64,000 nucleotides of DNA from Myxococcales bacterium 68-20 (GCA_001899635.1 MKVQ01000044.1:124001-188000); one strand, 5' to 3'; counted from the stretch's first letter, positions 52,901 through 61,805 are shown. Numbers and translations are program-made. Notes: generated from the sequence alone by a model not told the origin.

Positions 52901-54142
52901 TCAGACGAACGCGTTCTGGCTCTCGGGCGTCGGGAGCACGAGACCGGGATCGAGCGGCACGCCGAGCGTGATCGCCGCGGCGAGCTGATCGGCCTGCTCG
53001 GCGGTCATCCCGCACAGACCAAGCTGCTTCGCATCGCGCATCAGCTTCTCGACGGGGTAGTCGCGCATGAATCCGGCGCCGCCGTGGAGCTGCACGCCGT
53101 CGTCGCCGCACCGCATCGCCGCCTCGTGCGTGAACGCGATCGCCTGCGCGGAGAGGAGGAGGGCGCCCTTCTCGGAGCCTTCGCCCTTCGTCAGCGCGTC
53201 CCACGCCGCCGCCGCGCGCCAAACGAGGCCGCGGCTCGCGTCGACGTCCATCGCGCGATCGGCCACCGTGAAGGCGACCGCCTGGAAGTGGCCGATCGGC
53301 TTGCCGAACGCCTTGCGCCCGTCGACGTACTCGCGCGTGAGCTCGAACGCCGCGCGCGAGAGGCCGACGCCGCGCGCGGCGACGAGGAGGGCGTTCTTCG
53401 TGAAGAAGCGGACGAGCGCGGCGGTGAAATCGGCGCCGCCCGCGAGCCGTGCCGATGCAGGAACGACGACGCCTGCGAGCTCGATCCCGCCGAAGCTCGC
53501 GGCGTCGAGGCCGAGAGTCGTGGCGCGAGCGGTCACGGTGAGGCCGGCTGCGCTCCGGTCGACGAGGAACGCGCCGATGCCTCGCCATCCCGCGCTCGCG
53601 TCCTGCGGAGTCTCCTCCACCTGCGCGAAGACGACGAAGTGCTCGGCCCGATCGGCGTTGAGCACGTAGGCCTTCGCCCCGTCGAGCCGCCAGCCGTCAT
53701 CGTGCCTCGTTGCCCTGGTCGAGAAGCCGGCTCGCTCGGGATGCGGCTTCTTCTCGCCCCACGCGACCGCTCCGAAACGTGAGTGGGCATCCGCACCGAG
53801 GAACGGCGCGAGCGCGCTCCGGGCCTGCTCCTCGGTACCGAGCTCGACGACCGCGAGGCCGAACGCGCCTGGCCCGCCGAGCGCGAACGGCGCCGCGGGA
53901 TCGCCCCATGCGATCTCCTCTTCCAGCAGCACCGCGGTCGTGAGACCGAGCCCTGCACCCGAGACCGACTCGGGGAGCGCGACGAGCGCGAGCCCCAGCT
54001 CGTGGGCCGTCCTCCGCACCGACTCGGGGAGCTCACGCGCTCTCTCGAAGTCGCGGATCTTCGGCCGGAGTGCGGTGCGCGCGAACTGGGCGACCGACTC
54101 CACCATGAGCTTCTGATCCTCGGTCGGCTGGAAGCTGATCAT
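52901..54142 (-). CDS. acyl-CoA dehydrogenase-like subunit lacking the catalytic Glu
   Basis: 413 aa, ACAD fold throughout: VAQFARTALRPKIRDFE, LLEEEIAWGDPAAPFALG, YVLNADRAEHFVVFAQ, GRKAFGKPIGHFQAVAF and LHGGAGFMRDYPVEKLMRDAKQL. Where active enzymes have YEGT, this one reads GLCGMTAEQ, so the catalytic Glu seems to be absent. In mycobacterial FadE pairs such as ChsE1-ChsE2, one subunit is likewise inactive and the two form an alpha2beta2 enzyme. ATG 54142 is chosen for AGGAG six nt before it. Electron and substrate partners are not in the window. Confidence 0.87.
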   Translation of the reverse strand: MISFQPTEDQKLMVESVAQFARTALRPKIRDFERARELPESVRRTAHELGLALVALPESVSGAGLGLTTAVLLEEEIAWGDPAAPFALGGPGAFGLAVVELGTEEQARSALAPFLGADAHSRFGAVAWGEKKPHPERAGFSTRATRHDDGWRLDGAKAYVLNADRAEHFVVFAQVEETPQDASAGWRGIGAFLVDRSAAGLTVTARATTLGLDAASFGGIELAGVVVPASARLAGGADFTAALVRFFTKNALLVAARGVGLSRAAFELTREYVDGRKAFGKPIGHFQAVAFTVADRAMDVDASRGLVWRAAAAWDALTKGEGSEKGALLLSAQAIAFTHEAAMRCGDDGVQLHGGAGFMRDYPVEKLMRDAKQLGLCGMTAEQADQLAAAITLGVPLDPGLVLPTPESQNAFV

Positions 54143-54452
54143 CACCCACTCCTGTACGGGTGAAACATCCGCGTTTCAATGCGGTTCGCCCTCGCCGAGG
54201 GCTCCGGGGCGGCCGCGGAGGTTCAAAAGCCACGAAAAAACGAAGGCGCGGCCCGGTCGCCGATGGATTGTCCATGGGGGTGAGATGGACCGCTTCACCT
54301 CACGGCGCTCTCAGGCTAGGAAGGGCCTGTCGACTCCCTCCAAGGACGAGAAGACGAGCGGGCGCCCCGAAGCGATTCGCGCCAGCTCGCTCGACTCGAA
54401 AAGTCCAGAAAGGGGAGAAGATCGCCCGTCACACGGACGTGGTGAGATCGAC

Positions 54453-54481
54453 TTGACGAAAGCGCGCCTGGCGCGTACGTT
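54453..54481 (+). promoter_or_regulatory. promoter candidate for rplM-rpsI
   Basis: TTGACG (54453-54458), a 17-nt spacer, and TACGTT (54476-54481). The -35 differs from consensus at one base and spacing is ideal; the -10 is weak, as is common in very GC-rich genomes. The transcript would have a leader of about 45 nt. Confidence 0.5.
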
Positions 54482-54492
54482 CCCGCCCCCCT

Positions 54493-54507
54493 TCCGCCTC
54501 AGGCGGA
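54493..54507 (+). promoter_or_regulatory. leader hairpin before rplM
   Basis: TCCGCC-TCA-GGCGGA, a perfect 6-bp stem with a 3-nt loop, 28 nt upstream of the rplM start codon in the presumed mRNA leader. It could be part of an L13-type autoregulatory site, but it is also short enough to be chance in such GC-rich sequence. Confidence 0.35.
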
Positions 54508-54534
54508 TCCTGACGTGTTTTCGAGAGGCAACAG

Positions 54535-55017
54535 ATGGCAACGCCCGAGGCCGTGAAGGCCGCAAAACCGAGGAACCTGCACCGGAGCTACGTAGCGACT
54601 CCCAAGGACGCAGCCGCAAACCGCGCCTGGTGGGTCATCGATGCGACGGACAAGCCGCTCGGCCGCCTCGCGAGCCACGTCGCTGCCGTGCTCCGTGGCA
54701 AGCACAAGCCCACGTTCACCCCGCACGAGGATGCCGGTGACTTCGTCATCGTCGTCAACGCGGACAAGGTGAAGCTCACGGGCAACAAGCTCGACCAGAA
54801 GCTCTACTCGCACCACTCGGGCATCCCAGGCGGCTTCAAGCAGGTCAGCTACCGCACCCTGCTCGAGAAGAAGCCGGAGTTCCCGATCGAGAAGGCCGTG
54901 AAGGGCATGCTCCCGAAGAACGTGCTCGGTCGTCAGATGTTCGGGAAGCTCAAGGTCTACGCGACCCCCGATCATCCGCACACCGCGCAGCAGCCCAAGG
55001 CCCTCGAGATCAAGTAA
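54535..55017 (+). CDS. rplM: 50S ribosomal protein L13
   Basis: 160 aa. [28 protein letters not shown], then [31 protein letters not shown] and AVKGMLPKN, with [14 protein letters not shown] at the end, are the signature segments of L13. The protein has an N-terminal extension of about 25 residues (Ala/Lys-rich) compared with the usual 142-145 aa. It is an early assembly protein of the large subunit and is followed by rpsI after 9 nt, the standard order. Confidence 0.97.
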   Translation: MATPEAVKAAKPRNLHRSYVATPKDAAANRAWWVIDATDKPLGRLASHVAAVLRGKHKPTFTPHEDAGDFVIVVNADKVKLTGNKLDQKLYSHHSGIPGGFKQVSYRTLLEKKPEFPIEKAVKGMLPKNVLGRQMFGKLKVYATPDHPHTAQQPKALEIK

Positions 55018-55026
55018 GGCAAGACG

Positions 55027-55425
55027 ATGAGCACCGCTTCCAATCGCACGTACGCCACCGGCAAGCGCAAGACGGCCATTGCCCGCGTTTGGCTCTCCGC
55101 CGGCTCGGGTCAGGTCATCGTCAACGATCGTCCCGCCGACCAGTACTTCGAGCGTGAGACCTCGATCATGGTCATGAAGCAGGCGCTCGAGCTCATCGAG
55201 GCCACGGACCAGTTCGACGTCTGGGCGACGGTTCGCGGCGGCGGTCACTCGGCTCAGGCCGAGGCCATGCGTCACGGCATCTCCCGCGCGCTCATCACGA
55301 TGGATCCGGAGAAGCGCAGCATCCTCAAGCGCGCCGGCTTCCTCACGCGCGACGCGCGCAAGAAGGAGCGCAAGAAGTACGGTCAGCCGGGCGCCCGCAA
55401 GCGCTTCCAGTACTCCAAGCGCTAA
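55027..55425 (+). CDS. rpsI: 30S ribosomal protein S9
   Basis: 132 aa. [15 protein letters not shown] at the N-terminus, [21 protein letters not shown] in the middle and the basic tail [17 protein letters not shown], whose final Lys-Arg contacts the P-site tRNA. Full length and intact. Co-transcribed with rplM. A strong hairpin follows at 55459-55492. Confidence 0.97.
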   Translation: MSTASNRTYATGKRKTAIARVWLSAGSGQVIVNDRPADQYFERETSIMVMKQALELIEATDQFDVWATVRGGGHSAQAEAMRHGISRALITMDPEKRSILKRAGFLTRDARKKERKKYGQPGARKRFQYSKR

Positions 55426-55458
55426 TCGCGACGACGCTTTCGAGCGTCCGTCTCGAGA

Positions 55459-55492
55459 TCGAAGGCCGGTCACCTTGCGGTGGGCGGCCTTC
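55459..55492 (+). terminator. hairpin terminator after rpsI
   Basis: CGAAGGCCG (55459-55467) pairs with CGGCCTTCG (55484-55492), with an inner CACC/GGTG stem and a TTGC tetraloop. It begins 34 nt after the rpsI stop; the sequence after it (tcgcgtttgtgg) is only weakly T-rich. Confidence 0.75.
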
Positions 55493-55627
55493 GTCGCGTT
55501 TGTGGCGTCGGATCGGGGGCCCTCGTCCGGGCGACTCGAGCACGCAGCGCTGGTCGCCCCGGACGCCTCCGCATCGCTCACGGTCCTCGCGCGGCTGGCT
55601 TCGGTGGCCCGCAGCCATGGAACGCGA

Positions 55628-55658
55628 AGGCCGCGCTCGTCTCGGACGAACGCGGCCT
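55628..55658 (-). terminator. hairpin downstream of the DUF3829 gene
   Basis: AGGCCGCG (55628-55635) pairs with CGCGGCCT (55651-55658), with an inner TCGTC/GACGA stem and a 3-nt loop. It lies 33-63 nt past the stop of the leftward DUF3829 gene, between it and the convergent rpsI operon. No U-run follows. Confidence 0.55.
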
Positions 55659-55690
55659 CGTCGATGTCGAACCGTGCGCGCTGGCTCCCC

Positions 55691-56767
55691 TCAGGGGAAC
55701 TGGTGCGCGTTCGAGGTGCGGATGAACACGTTGTACTCGGAGACGACCTTGTCGGCCGTTTTCCAGGCCGGCGCGCCGCTGCAGTTGCCGAGCTTGTCGA
55801 GATCGATCTTGCCCGACGGAGTCTTCGCCTTGGCCGGAGCGTCCTGGAGGCAGCGCCAGTAGTCCTTCGCCGCCTTCTTGAAGTCGCCGGCCTCCCTCAC
55901 GAACTGGTCGTAGTTCGACGCCGCCAAGGGGAAGGCGGGGTTGTCGGTGCCCGAGAGCTCGGGCTTGTGGAGCGTGCCGTACGCGATGAGCTCGTCGAGC
56001 GCCTTCTCGAGCTCCGTGTACGAGGCGGTGTAGAGGTTCGGATCGACGTCATCGTCCTCTCCAACCGGGTCGCTCGCTTCGATGAGCTCACGTGCGGTGA
56101 TGAGGACCTTCTTCCGACCGTAACGGAACTTCTTGCCGTCTTCGCGCTCGATGCGCGCGAGCACGCGCTGCGAGAGCGGCTTGGTGATTCCGTCGAGGGT
56201 GTCGTGGAGGTCCTTGTCGGCCTTCGAGAAGCGCTCCCACGCGGCCATGAGCTGCGGGTGCATGGCCTTCCCCTTCGCCCACTTGTCGTTTCGGAAGAGG
56301 CGGAGCTCGTAATACGTGTCCATCTCCGCCATGAGCTTGTCGATCTCGGCTGCCGCCTGCGCGTACTCCTCGCCCGCGCCCTCGAGCTTCGGATCGGCGG
56401 GCGGCGTCGGCTTCGCGCGCGTGATGCCGGCAGTGCACTTTGCCGTCGCGCCGACGGGGAGCCGGTAGAGATCGGCGTTCGTCTCACGGCCGGTGGGGCC
56501 CGAGCGCGGGACGAACGAGAGGTAGCGCTGGCGCGACTGATGGATGGGCGAGCCGAGCGTGTTGACGCACTTGATGTACTCGTCGAGCTTCTCTTGAAGC
56601 GCCTCGTCCGCGTCGTCCTGCGGCGTCGCCGTGGTCGTCGCAGCCGCGACGCCGGCGTCCGCCGACTTCTTCTTGAGCGCCAGAAGCTTCTTGCACCCCG
56701 TCATCGACAGCGCGACAGCGACGAGCACGCCCGCCGCCGCCACCCTGCCCAGCACCCTCGTCCCCAT
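55691..56767 (-). CDS. DUF3829 lipoprotein
   Basis: 358 aa. Lipobox LSMTGC at about residue 25, followed by an Ala/Thr linker and a long helical domain whose start, KLDEYIKCVNTLGSPIHQS, is the Y-x-x-(Y/I)-x-x-x-N pattern of DUF3829 (YiiG-type) proteins. Length and composition fit. These are envelope lipoproteins of unknown function. It is divergent from the SurA-like gene with about 100 nt between starts. Confidence 0.82.
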   Translation of the reverse strand: MGTRVLGRVAAAGVLVAVALSMTGCKKLLALKKKSADAGVAAATTTATPQDDADEALQEKLDEYIKCVNTLGSPIHQSRQRYLSFVPRSGPTGRETNADLYRLPVGATAKCTAGITRAKPTPPADPKLEGAGEEYAQAAAEIDKLMAEMDTYYELRLFRNDKWAKGKAMHPQLMAAWERFSKADKDLHDTLDGITKPLSQRVLARIEREDGKKFRYGRKKVLITARELIEASDPVGEDDDVDPNLYTASYTELEKALDELIAYGTLHKPELSGTDNPAFPLAASNYDQFVREAGDFKKAAKDYWRCLQDAPAKAKTPSGKIDLDKLGNCSGAPAWKTADKVVSEYNVFIRTSNAHQFP

Positions 56768-56868
56768 GCGCTAGCTCCTCCCAGGATCACGCCGCCGTGG
56801 CGACGCGGAAACGGGAGGATAGATCCCTTCTCCGCTCGACCGGAAGTGCTAAGACGGTTGACGTGAAC

Positions 56869-57930
56869 ATGGGTGATCGCTCACGCAACTGGTTGCCGGT
56901 GAAGCATCTTCTCCGCCGTTCGGCCGCCACGTGTGCGCGCGCATGCGCCGTCGCCGGTGCGGTGTTCGTGGGCGCGATCGCGCTGTCTCCGAAGCCGGCC
57001 GAGGCCGCCATCGTCGAGCGCGTGGTCGCTGTCGTTGGTGAGCGCCCGATCCTGCTCTCCGAGCTCCGTCAGCGCGCCCGCCCGCATATCGTCCGCATCG
57101 CGCTGTCGACGCAGAACCCGTCGCAGCAGGCCGCGGCCGAGAGCGAGATGTTCCGCGAGCTCCTCACGCGTCTCATCGACGAGCGCCTCGAGGAGCAGGC
57201 CGCGGACAAGGCCCACCTGACCGTCACCCCGGAAGAAGTCGACAACGGCATCCGGCAGGTCGCCGCGCAGGCGCGGATGGATCCGAAGCAGCTCGTCGCC
57301 GAGGCGAAGCGCCAGGGGCTCACCGAGCAGGACTACCGCGACGAGATCCGGCGCCAGGTCCTCGAGGGGAAGCTGATCCAGCTTCGCGTCCGTGGCCGCG
57401 TCCGCGTCACCGAGCAGGACGCGCGCAGCACGTACAACTCGTTCGTGAAGGAGATGGGGCAGCAGTCGTCCGTCGATCTGCGCATCCTCGTCCTCTCGAT
57501 CCCGCCGGGAGCGAGCCAGCAGACGGCAGCGGCGCGCGTGGCCCTCGCCGAGGAGCTCTCGCGGCGCGGCAACGCGGGCGAGGATTTCTGCCAGCTCGTG
57601 CTCCAGTACAGCGATGACCCGAGCACGAAGGACTCGTGCGGGTCGCGCGGGCCGATGGCGCTCAGCATGCTCCTGCCCGAGCTCCAGGAGGTCGCGAAGC
57701 ACCAGAAGCCGGGCGAGACTTCGGCGCCGATCGTCTTCCGGGATCCGTCGGGGCAGCAGGCCGCGCTCGTCGTTCAGACCGTCAGCGGCGGGGAGCAGGG
57801 GAAGCCGCCCGCGTACGAGCAGGTGCAGGAGCAGATGATGGAGCGCGCGTACGTCGAAGCGACCGAGCGCCAGCGGAAGCTGTGGCTCCAGGAGCTGCGT
57901 CGCGGCGTCTACATCGACGTCCGGCTCTGA
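56869..57930 (+). CDS. SurA-like periplasmic chaperone / parvulin peptidyl-prolyl isomerase
   Basis: 353 aa from ATG 56869 (upstream in-frame starts exist). A signal peptide ends around PAEAA; then AIVERVVAVVGERPILLSELRQRARP is the SurA N-terminal domain start, followed by its helical region with LLTRLIDERLEEQAADKAHLTV. A parvulin-like domain (about 215-320) with FCQLVLQYSDDPSTKDSCG is present but shortened. It should guide outer-membrane proteins across the periplasm, in line with the Omp85 and TamB genes in the window. A terminator-like hairpin lies 250 nt downstream. Confidence 0.88.
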   Translation: MGDRSRNWLPVKHLLRRSAATCARACAVAGAVFVGAIALSPKPAEAAIVERVVAVVGERPILLSELRQRARPHIVRIALSTQNPSQQAAAESEMFRELLTRLIDERLEEQAADKAHLTVTPEEVDNGIRQVAAQARMDPKQLVAEAKRQGLTEQDYRDEIRRQVLEGKLIQLRVRGRVRVTEQDARSTYNSFVKEMGQQSSVDLRILVLSIPPGASQQTAAARVALAEELSRRGNAGEDFCQLVLQYSDDPSTKDSCGSRGPMALSMLLPELQEVAKHQKPGETSAPIVFRDPSGQQAALVVQTVSGGEQGKPPAYEQVQEQMMERAYVEATERQRKLWLQELRRGVYIDVRL

Positions 57931-58139
57931 GCGTCGTTCGCGAGCGCCGACCCGACCCGCCCAATCGTGCCGTCGCATCGTTCGCGCTCCCTGCGGGGGG
58001 CGTCGACCTACCGTGCGGCCGGAACACAACGGCGGGGCGTATGCGACCGATCTCGATCGAGCTCGGCGGCATGCATTGACACGAGGCCGTCTTGAACGTT
58101 TCCTATGACGTAGCGAGCAAGCTCGCGAACGCTTCGCCA

Positions 58140-58173
58140 GGGGGAAACGGAGAGGGGAAACGGGGGAGGGGGG
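58140..58173 (+). other. G-quadruplex-prone G-run cluster
   Basis: Runs of 5, 4, 5 and 6 G (58140-58144, 58154-58157, 58162-58166, 58168-58173) separated by 9, 4 and 1 nt, preceding the terminator hairpin. By run length and spacing this can fold into a G-quadruplex in DNA or in the plus-strand transcript. Confidence 0.55.
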
Positions 58174-58179
58174 ACGAGG

Positions 58180-58235
58180 AGCCCGCGTGAGCGCCACCTG
58201 AGGGGAGGGGGCGCTACGCGGGCTTCTTATTTTTC
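58180..58235 (+). terminator. intrinsic terminator
   Basis: AGCCCGCGTGAGCGCC (58180-58195) pairs with GGCGCTACGCGGGCT (58210-58224) with a single bulged G, followed directly by a T-rich tract (tcttattttt, 58224-58235). The clearest rho-independent terminator of the window; rightward. Confidence 0.85.
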
Positions 58236-58353
58236 TGCCTACTCCGGATGTGAACCTGCCCGGAAAGGACCTCAAACGAGGGCGAAGAGGCCGTGCGCTC
58301 TCTACGCCGAGGCCGTCGCGCACGCGCGCGCCCGAGCCGCGGCCGAACGTCGA

Positions 58354-59559
58354 TCAGCGCTTCCGAACGTCGCCCTTCGACAGGTGCTTGATGGCCTCGC
58401 CGAGGCCTTCGAGCGTGAGCTGGTGCATGGAGAAGAGCTTCGAGATCTCCTCTGCCGTTCCGCCACGCCAGTACGTCGGAGGATCGGGGTTCAGCCATAC
58501 CGAGCGGCGGAAGTGATCGGCGAGCTTCGCGAGCATCTTGTGTCCGGTCGTCGGTTCGCCGGCCTGTCCCGTCGCGTAGTACTCGTAGTCGCCCATCCCG
58601 AGCAGCTCGGCGGGATGCATCGCGGCGTCACCGACGATGACGAGCTTCCACTCGGCGCCGAGCTCGTGGAGCACATCGTCGACCCGTACCGGATCGCTGA
58701 ACCGCTCCGTCTCGTAGACGCGCGCGTAGACGCAGTTGTGAAAGTAGTACGTCCTGAGCGAGCGGATGTTCGACGCGCGCTTCGCAGCGGAGAAGAGGCG
58801 CGAGACCATCTCGATGTGGGGATCCATCGAGCCGCCGACATCCATCAGGAGCAGCACCCGCACGTTCGACTTGCGCGGTGGCCGCACGAGGATCTCGAGC
58901 TCGCCGGCGTTCTTCGCCGTCGCGTCGATCGTCCCTTCGAGATCGAGCTCGTCGGGCTGCCCCTCGCGCTGGAAGGCGCGCAGCTTCCGGAGCGCGACCT
59001 CGATCTGCCGGACGTCGAGGAGCAGGTCCGAGCGATATGGTCGGAATCGCCGCGCGTCCGCGACGCCCATCGCGCTCCGGCCTCCGCCCTGCTGGCCGAC
59101 ACGGAGCCCCGAAGGATGCTGGCCGTGCGCTCCGAAGGGGCTCGTCCCGCCGGTGCCGATCCAGCGATTGCCGCCCTGATGCCGGCCCTTCTGCTCCTTC
59201 ATCCGCTCTTCGAACATCCGCTTCAACTCCGCCATGTCGAGCGACTGCATGGCGGCGAGCTCTTCGGGTGAGAGCTCCTTCCGGTTCGCCGGATCGGCGA
59301 GCCACGCCTCGAGCTCGGCGACGAGCTCCAGGCTCTTCGTCTCGATCCCGCGGAAGTGCGCGAGGAACGCTTCGTCGAACTTGTCGAGGTCGCTCTCGCG
59401 ATGAACGCAGATCGCGCGGGCCGTGTAATAGAAGCCGTCGAGCGAGCTGTCGTGGAGGCCCATCATGAGCGCCTTCGCGAGCGCGATCGCCTCCTGAGCG
59501 CCGACCTTCACCTTGCGGGCGCGGAGCTCGTAGAGGAACGGGACGAACGCGGCGCTCAT
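58354..59559 (-). CDS. VWA-domain protein (CoxE-like)
   Basis: 401 aa. N-terminal helical region (MSAAFVPFLYELRARKVKV, typical of CoxE-type proteins), a Gly/Gln-rich linker (about 125-165) and a VWA domain (about 235-390) whose metal-ion site reads DVGGSM instead of the canonical DxSxS, keeping D, S and a later TTGH/GDAAMHP. CoxE-like proteins usually work with MoxR AAA+ ATPases in metal insertion or complex assembly; no MoxR gene is adjacent. It follows the transglutaminase gene by 24 nt, so the two are probably one operon. Confidence 0.88.
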   Translation of the reverse strand: MSAAFVPFLYELRARKVKVGAQEAIALAKALMMGLHDSSLDGFYYTARAICVHRESDLDKFDEAFLAHFRGIETKSLELVAELEAWLADPANRKELSPEELAAMQSLDMAELKRMFEERMKEQKGRHQGGNRWIGTGGTSPFGAHGQHPSGLRVGQQGGGRSAMGVADARRFRPYRSDLLLDVRQIEVALRKLRAFQREGQPDELDLEGTIDATAKNAGELEILVRPPRKSNVRVLLLMDVGGSMDPHIEMVSRLFSAAKRASNIRSLRTYYFHNCVYARVYETERFSDPVRVDDVLHELGAEWKLVIVGDAAMHPAELLGMGDYEYYATGQAGEPTTGHKMLAKLADHFRRSVWLNPDPPTYWRGGTAEEISKLFSMHQLTLEGLGEAIKHLSKGDVRKR

Positions 59560-59583
59560 GCCGAGAGATCTACTGCGTCTTCG

Positions 59584-61356
59584 CTATCTTGTCTGGCCCC
59601 GACCGCACCGCCCATCCCCGAGCGTGCGCGCATGAGCTTCGTAGTCGCCGAGCGGAACGCTCGATGGGAGCACGAGCGCGCCGGCGTAGTTCCCTCGCTC
59701 GTCGGTGGCGAGCACTCCCACCGGGATGTCTCCCTGCGATCGGCTGCGCAGCACGATCTCCACGGCCACGTGGCCGCACGGCTCACCGTCCGAGATCACC
59801 TGCCCGCGGACGGGTAGCGGCGCTCCGCGACGCGCCTCCGTTCCATCGAGCGTCATCGTCAGGTTCGACGGCGGACGATCATCGGGGCCAGGTCGCGTGA
59901 CGGGGCGAAGCGTCGTCGACGTTCCCCCGCTCGTGCCGTCTCCGCTGCCGTTCGGCCCGAAGCTGCCGCCGCTCGCGCCGCCCGAGCTCATGCCCGGGTC
60001 GTTGCTCGCGCTGCCGGCGCTCCCTGCGGGGCCTGCCGATGCGGGCGGGGCCGCGCCGTTCGAGGACGCCGCCGTCGGGCTCGGTGGGGGCGTCGCTCCA
60101 CCGGACGCCGCGCGCCGCGCGCGCTCCGCCAGGTCGTCGCCGCGCGCCGAGCCTTGCGGCCAGCTGAAGGGATCCGGCGGCGGCTCGTACGGGACGTTGG
60201 TGGAGAGCGGATCGTTCAGCGTGCGCCCGGCGCCGCCGAGATCGATGCGCCGCCAGCGCTGGCCGTCGTTGACCTCGACCCACGCATGCGCCTCGTTCGA
60301 GATCATGCGCGTCGGGATCCCCAGGTAGAGCGCGGTCACCAGGAACGCGAACGAGCGATGGCGGCAGACGCCCTTCTGCTGGAGCGCGAGATCGAGATAG
60401 ATGTCGCCGCGTCCGGTGGGCGGCTCCTCCGACTCGTGGAACGCGCGGAAGTAGCTGACGAGCTTCGTCACCACCTCGCGTGGCGCGCTCCGCTGTGTGA
60501 GGCCGATCTTCTGCGCCACCTGCGCGGCGGCGGCCTGGACGTTGGGCGGAAGCGGAGGGACCGCGCGGAGCTCGGCGCGCGTCGGGTTGCCGAAGTCGCC
60601 GCCGAAGGCTGCGCGCGGTGCAGAGATCTCCATCACCAGGCGAGCGCGCGTCGTCACGTCGCCCTCGATGAACCAGTTCTCTGCGCCGTCCTTGTAGAGC
60701 GTGAACCTCACGTCCTGCGTCTGGATGCCCGCACGTGCGCGCAGCACTCGCGCTCCCGGACCCACGGATGGGATGCGGACCTTCCGCCCGGCGGCGAGGT
60801 CCACGACCATGTCCGCGTAGAAATGCTCCTCGGACGCGTCCGGCTGCGGGACGGCCGTCACAGCGAGCGGCGTCGCGTGCGGGTCCCTGACCGATAGCGT
60901 GTAGTTTGCATCGACCGAGTCGTAAGCGGCGAGGCGCTTGAACGGCGCCGTCGACGGCGAGAACGGCTCGTCGTAGGGCAGCGCGTCTGGGCGGCTCGTG
61001 ACGCGGTCGGGCCGGAACGTCGACCCCGGCGCTTCGTCCTTCGGGGTCGGGCTGTACGGCGCGTCGCCGGTGCCGAACGGCCGCGCCGGATCCGGCGCCG
61101 AGACGAGGCCGCGCGGTGTGTTGATCGCGGCGGGCAGGTCTCCCTCGAGCGAGATCGAGAGCGCGACGTCCTCCCGCGGGTCGGGGGGAATCGGCTCGTG
61201 GAGCGTCGGTCGCGCGAACGAACGCTGCGCGATTGCTGGCGGCGTGAGCGCGAGGACGAGCAGCGGGAGCACGAGCAGGCCTACTCGCGCTGGCGCTCGC
61301 GCCCAGCCGGTGCGACCTTCGCCCGCGCTTCGTCGGCCGCGGGCGCCAGCCAGCAT
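59584..61356 (-). CDS. exported transglutaminase-like protein
   Basis: 590 aa from ATG 61356. Signal sequence (VGLLVLPLLVLALTPPAIAQ), a beta-rich N-terminal region, and a transglutaminase-like core with the Cys-His-Asp triad in GVCRHRSFAFLVTALYLGIP, EAHAWVEV and RIDLGG. It is followed by a long Gly/Ser/Ala/Pro linker and a C-terminal Ig-like domain (about 510-590). Such proteins cross-link or cleave peptides in the periplasm. The start is not certain; the frame is open upstream, overlapping the YXWGXW gene. Pairing with a VWA gene is a recurrent bacterial arrangement. Confidence 0.83.
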   Translation of the reverse strand: MLAGARGRRSAGEGRTGWARAPARVGLLVLPLLVLALTPPAIAQRSFARPTLHEPIPPDPREDVALSISLEGDLPAAINTPRGLVSAPDPARPFGTGDAPYSPTPKDEAPGSTFRPDRVTSRPDALPYDEPFSPSTAPFKRLAAYDSVDANYTLSVRDPHATPLAVTAVPQPDASEEHFYADMVVDLAAGRKVRIPSVGPGARVLRARAGIQTQDVRFTLYKDGAENWFIEGDVTTRARLVMEISAPRAAFGGDFGNPTRAELRAVPPLPPNVQAAAAQVAQKIGLTQRSAPREVVTKLVSYFRAFHESEEPPTGRGDIYLDLALQQKGVCRHRSFAFLVTALYLGIPTRMISNEAHAWVEVNDGQRWRRIDLGGAGRTLNDPLSTNVPYEPPPDPFSWPQGSARGDDLAERARRAASGGATPPPSPTAASSNGAAPPASAGPAGSAGSASNDPGMSSGGASGGSFGPNGSGDGTSGGTSTTLRPVTRPGPDDRPPSNLTMTLDGTEARRGAPLPVRGQVISDGEPCGHVAVEIVLRSRSQGDIPVGVLATDERGNYAGALVLPSSVPLGDYEAHARTLGDGRCGRGQTR

Positions 61357-61466
61357 CGCTGGGGTGGGTGCTGTCGTCGGACGCGTCGCGCTCGGCACAG
61401 CCAGAGTGTATCCAGAAGCGCGCCGAAGTTCCCACCTGCGCGGAAGGCGAGAGCTCTGCCGATCAA

Positions 61467-61805
61467 TCAGCGGATTGCGTTGCGCGGCCCGTTCGGAGTC
61501 CGCCAACCGCCGGACTCGTAGATGTAGCGGCCGTCATGCGTCGTGACCTTCGGCGCGGCCCACACCGCGCCCGAAGGCGGCGCCTCCCAGTGACCTGGGA
61601 TCCAGGCGTACTGCATACCGGTCCAGTGCCAGTAGCCAGCGACCCAGATCGCTTGCGGGTTCGGTGCAGCAGGTCGCTCCTCGTGCACGACCGCCGGCGG
61701 AGGTCCGCTCACCACCACGCCACGCGGCGGGGACTCGGCCTCGTTCACGACGCATCCGGTCGCCAGACCCACGATCATCGAGATCACGATCAACCCGGCT
61801 CGCAT
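61467..61805 (-). CDS. YXWGXW-repeat lipoprotein
   Basis: 112 aa. Lipobox GLATGC (about residue 18) and, in the mature chain, AIWVAGYWHWTGMQYAWIPGHWE, two units of the W-x-x-G-x-W type found in small envelope lipoproteins. No enzymatic function is known. ATG 61805 is chosen as it gives a normal signal peptide; the frame is open further upstream. Confidence 0.85.
   Translation of the reverse strand: MRAGLIVISMIVGLATGCVVNEAESPPRGVVVSGPPPAVVHEERPAAPNPQAIWVAGYWHWTGMQYAWIPGHWEAPPSGAVWAAPKVTTHDGRYIYESGGWRTPNGPRNAIR

Larger units (their letters stand above)
54143..54534. other. intergenic region upstream of rplM
   Basis: 392 nt between the divergent acyl-CoA dehydrogenase and rplM. Its reading frames give Arg/Ser/Pro-rich translations with no family resemblance, so I read it as non-coding. 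It contains an rplM promoter candidate (54453-54481) and a leader palindrome (54493-54507); the purine-rich part at 54330-54430 shows no structure I can name. Confidence 0.55.
57931..58353. other. intergenic region with possible small RNA
   Basis: 423 nt between the convergent ends of the SurA-like gene and the VWA gene. No coding sequence is seen. It contains a consensus -35 box TTGACA (58076-58081) with only a weak -10, a G-rich track of four long G-runs (58140-58173) and a good rightward terminator (58180-58235). The combination could be an independent small RNA of roughly 120 nt or simply a long 3' UTR. Confidence 0.45.

Noticed and set aside
54285-54740. 151-codon frame overlapping rplM
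   Set aside because: Overlaps a certain ribosomal protein gene in another frame and translates to Arg/Pro/Ser-rich sequence.
58082-58110. -10 box for the TTGACA at 58076
   Set aside because: Hexamers at 16-18 nt spacing (gtttcc, tttcct, ttccta) match the consensus poorly, so I do not list a promoter feature.
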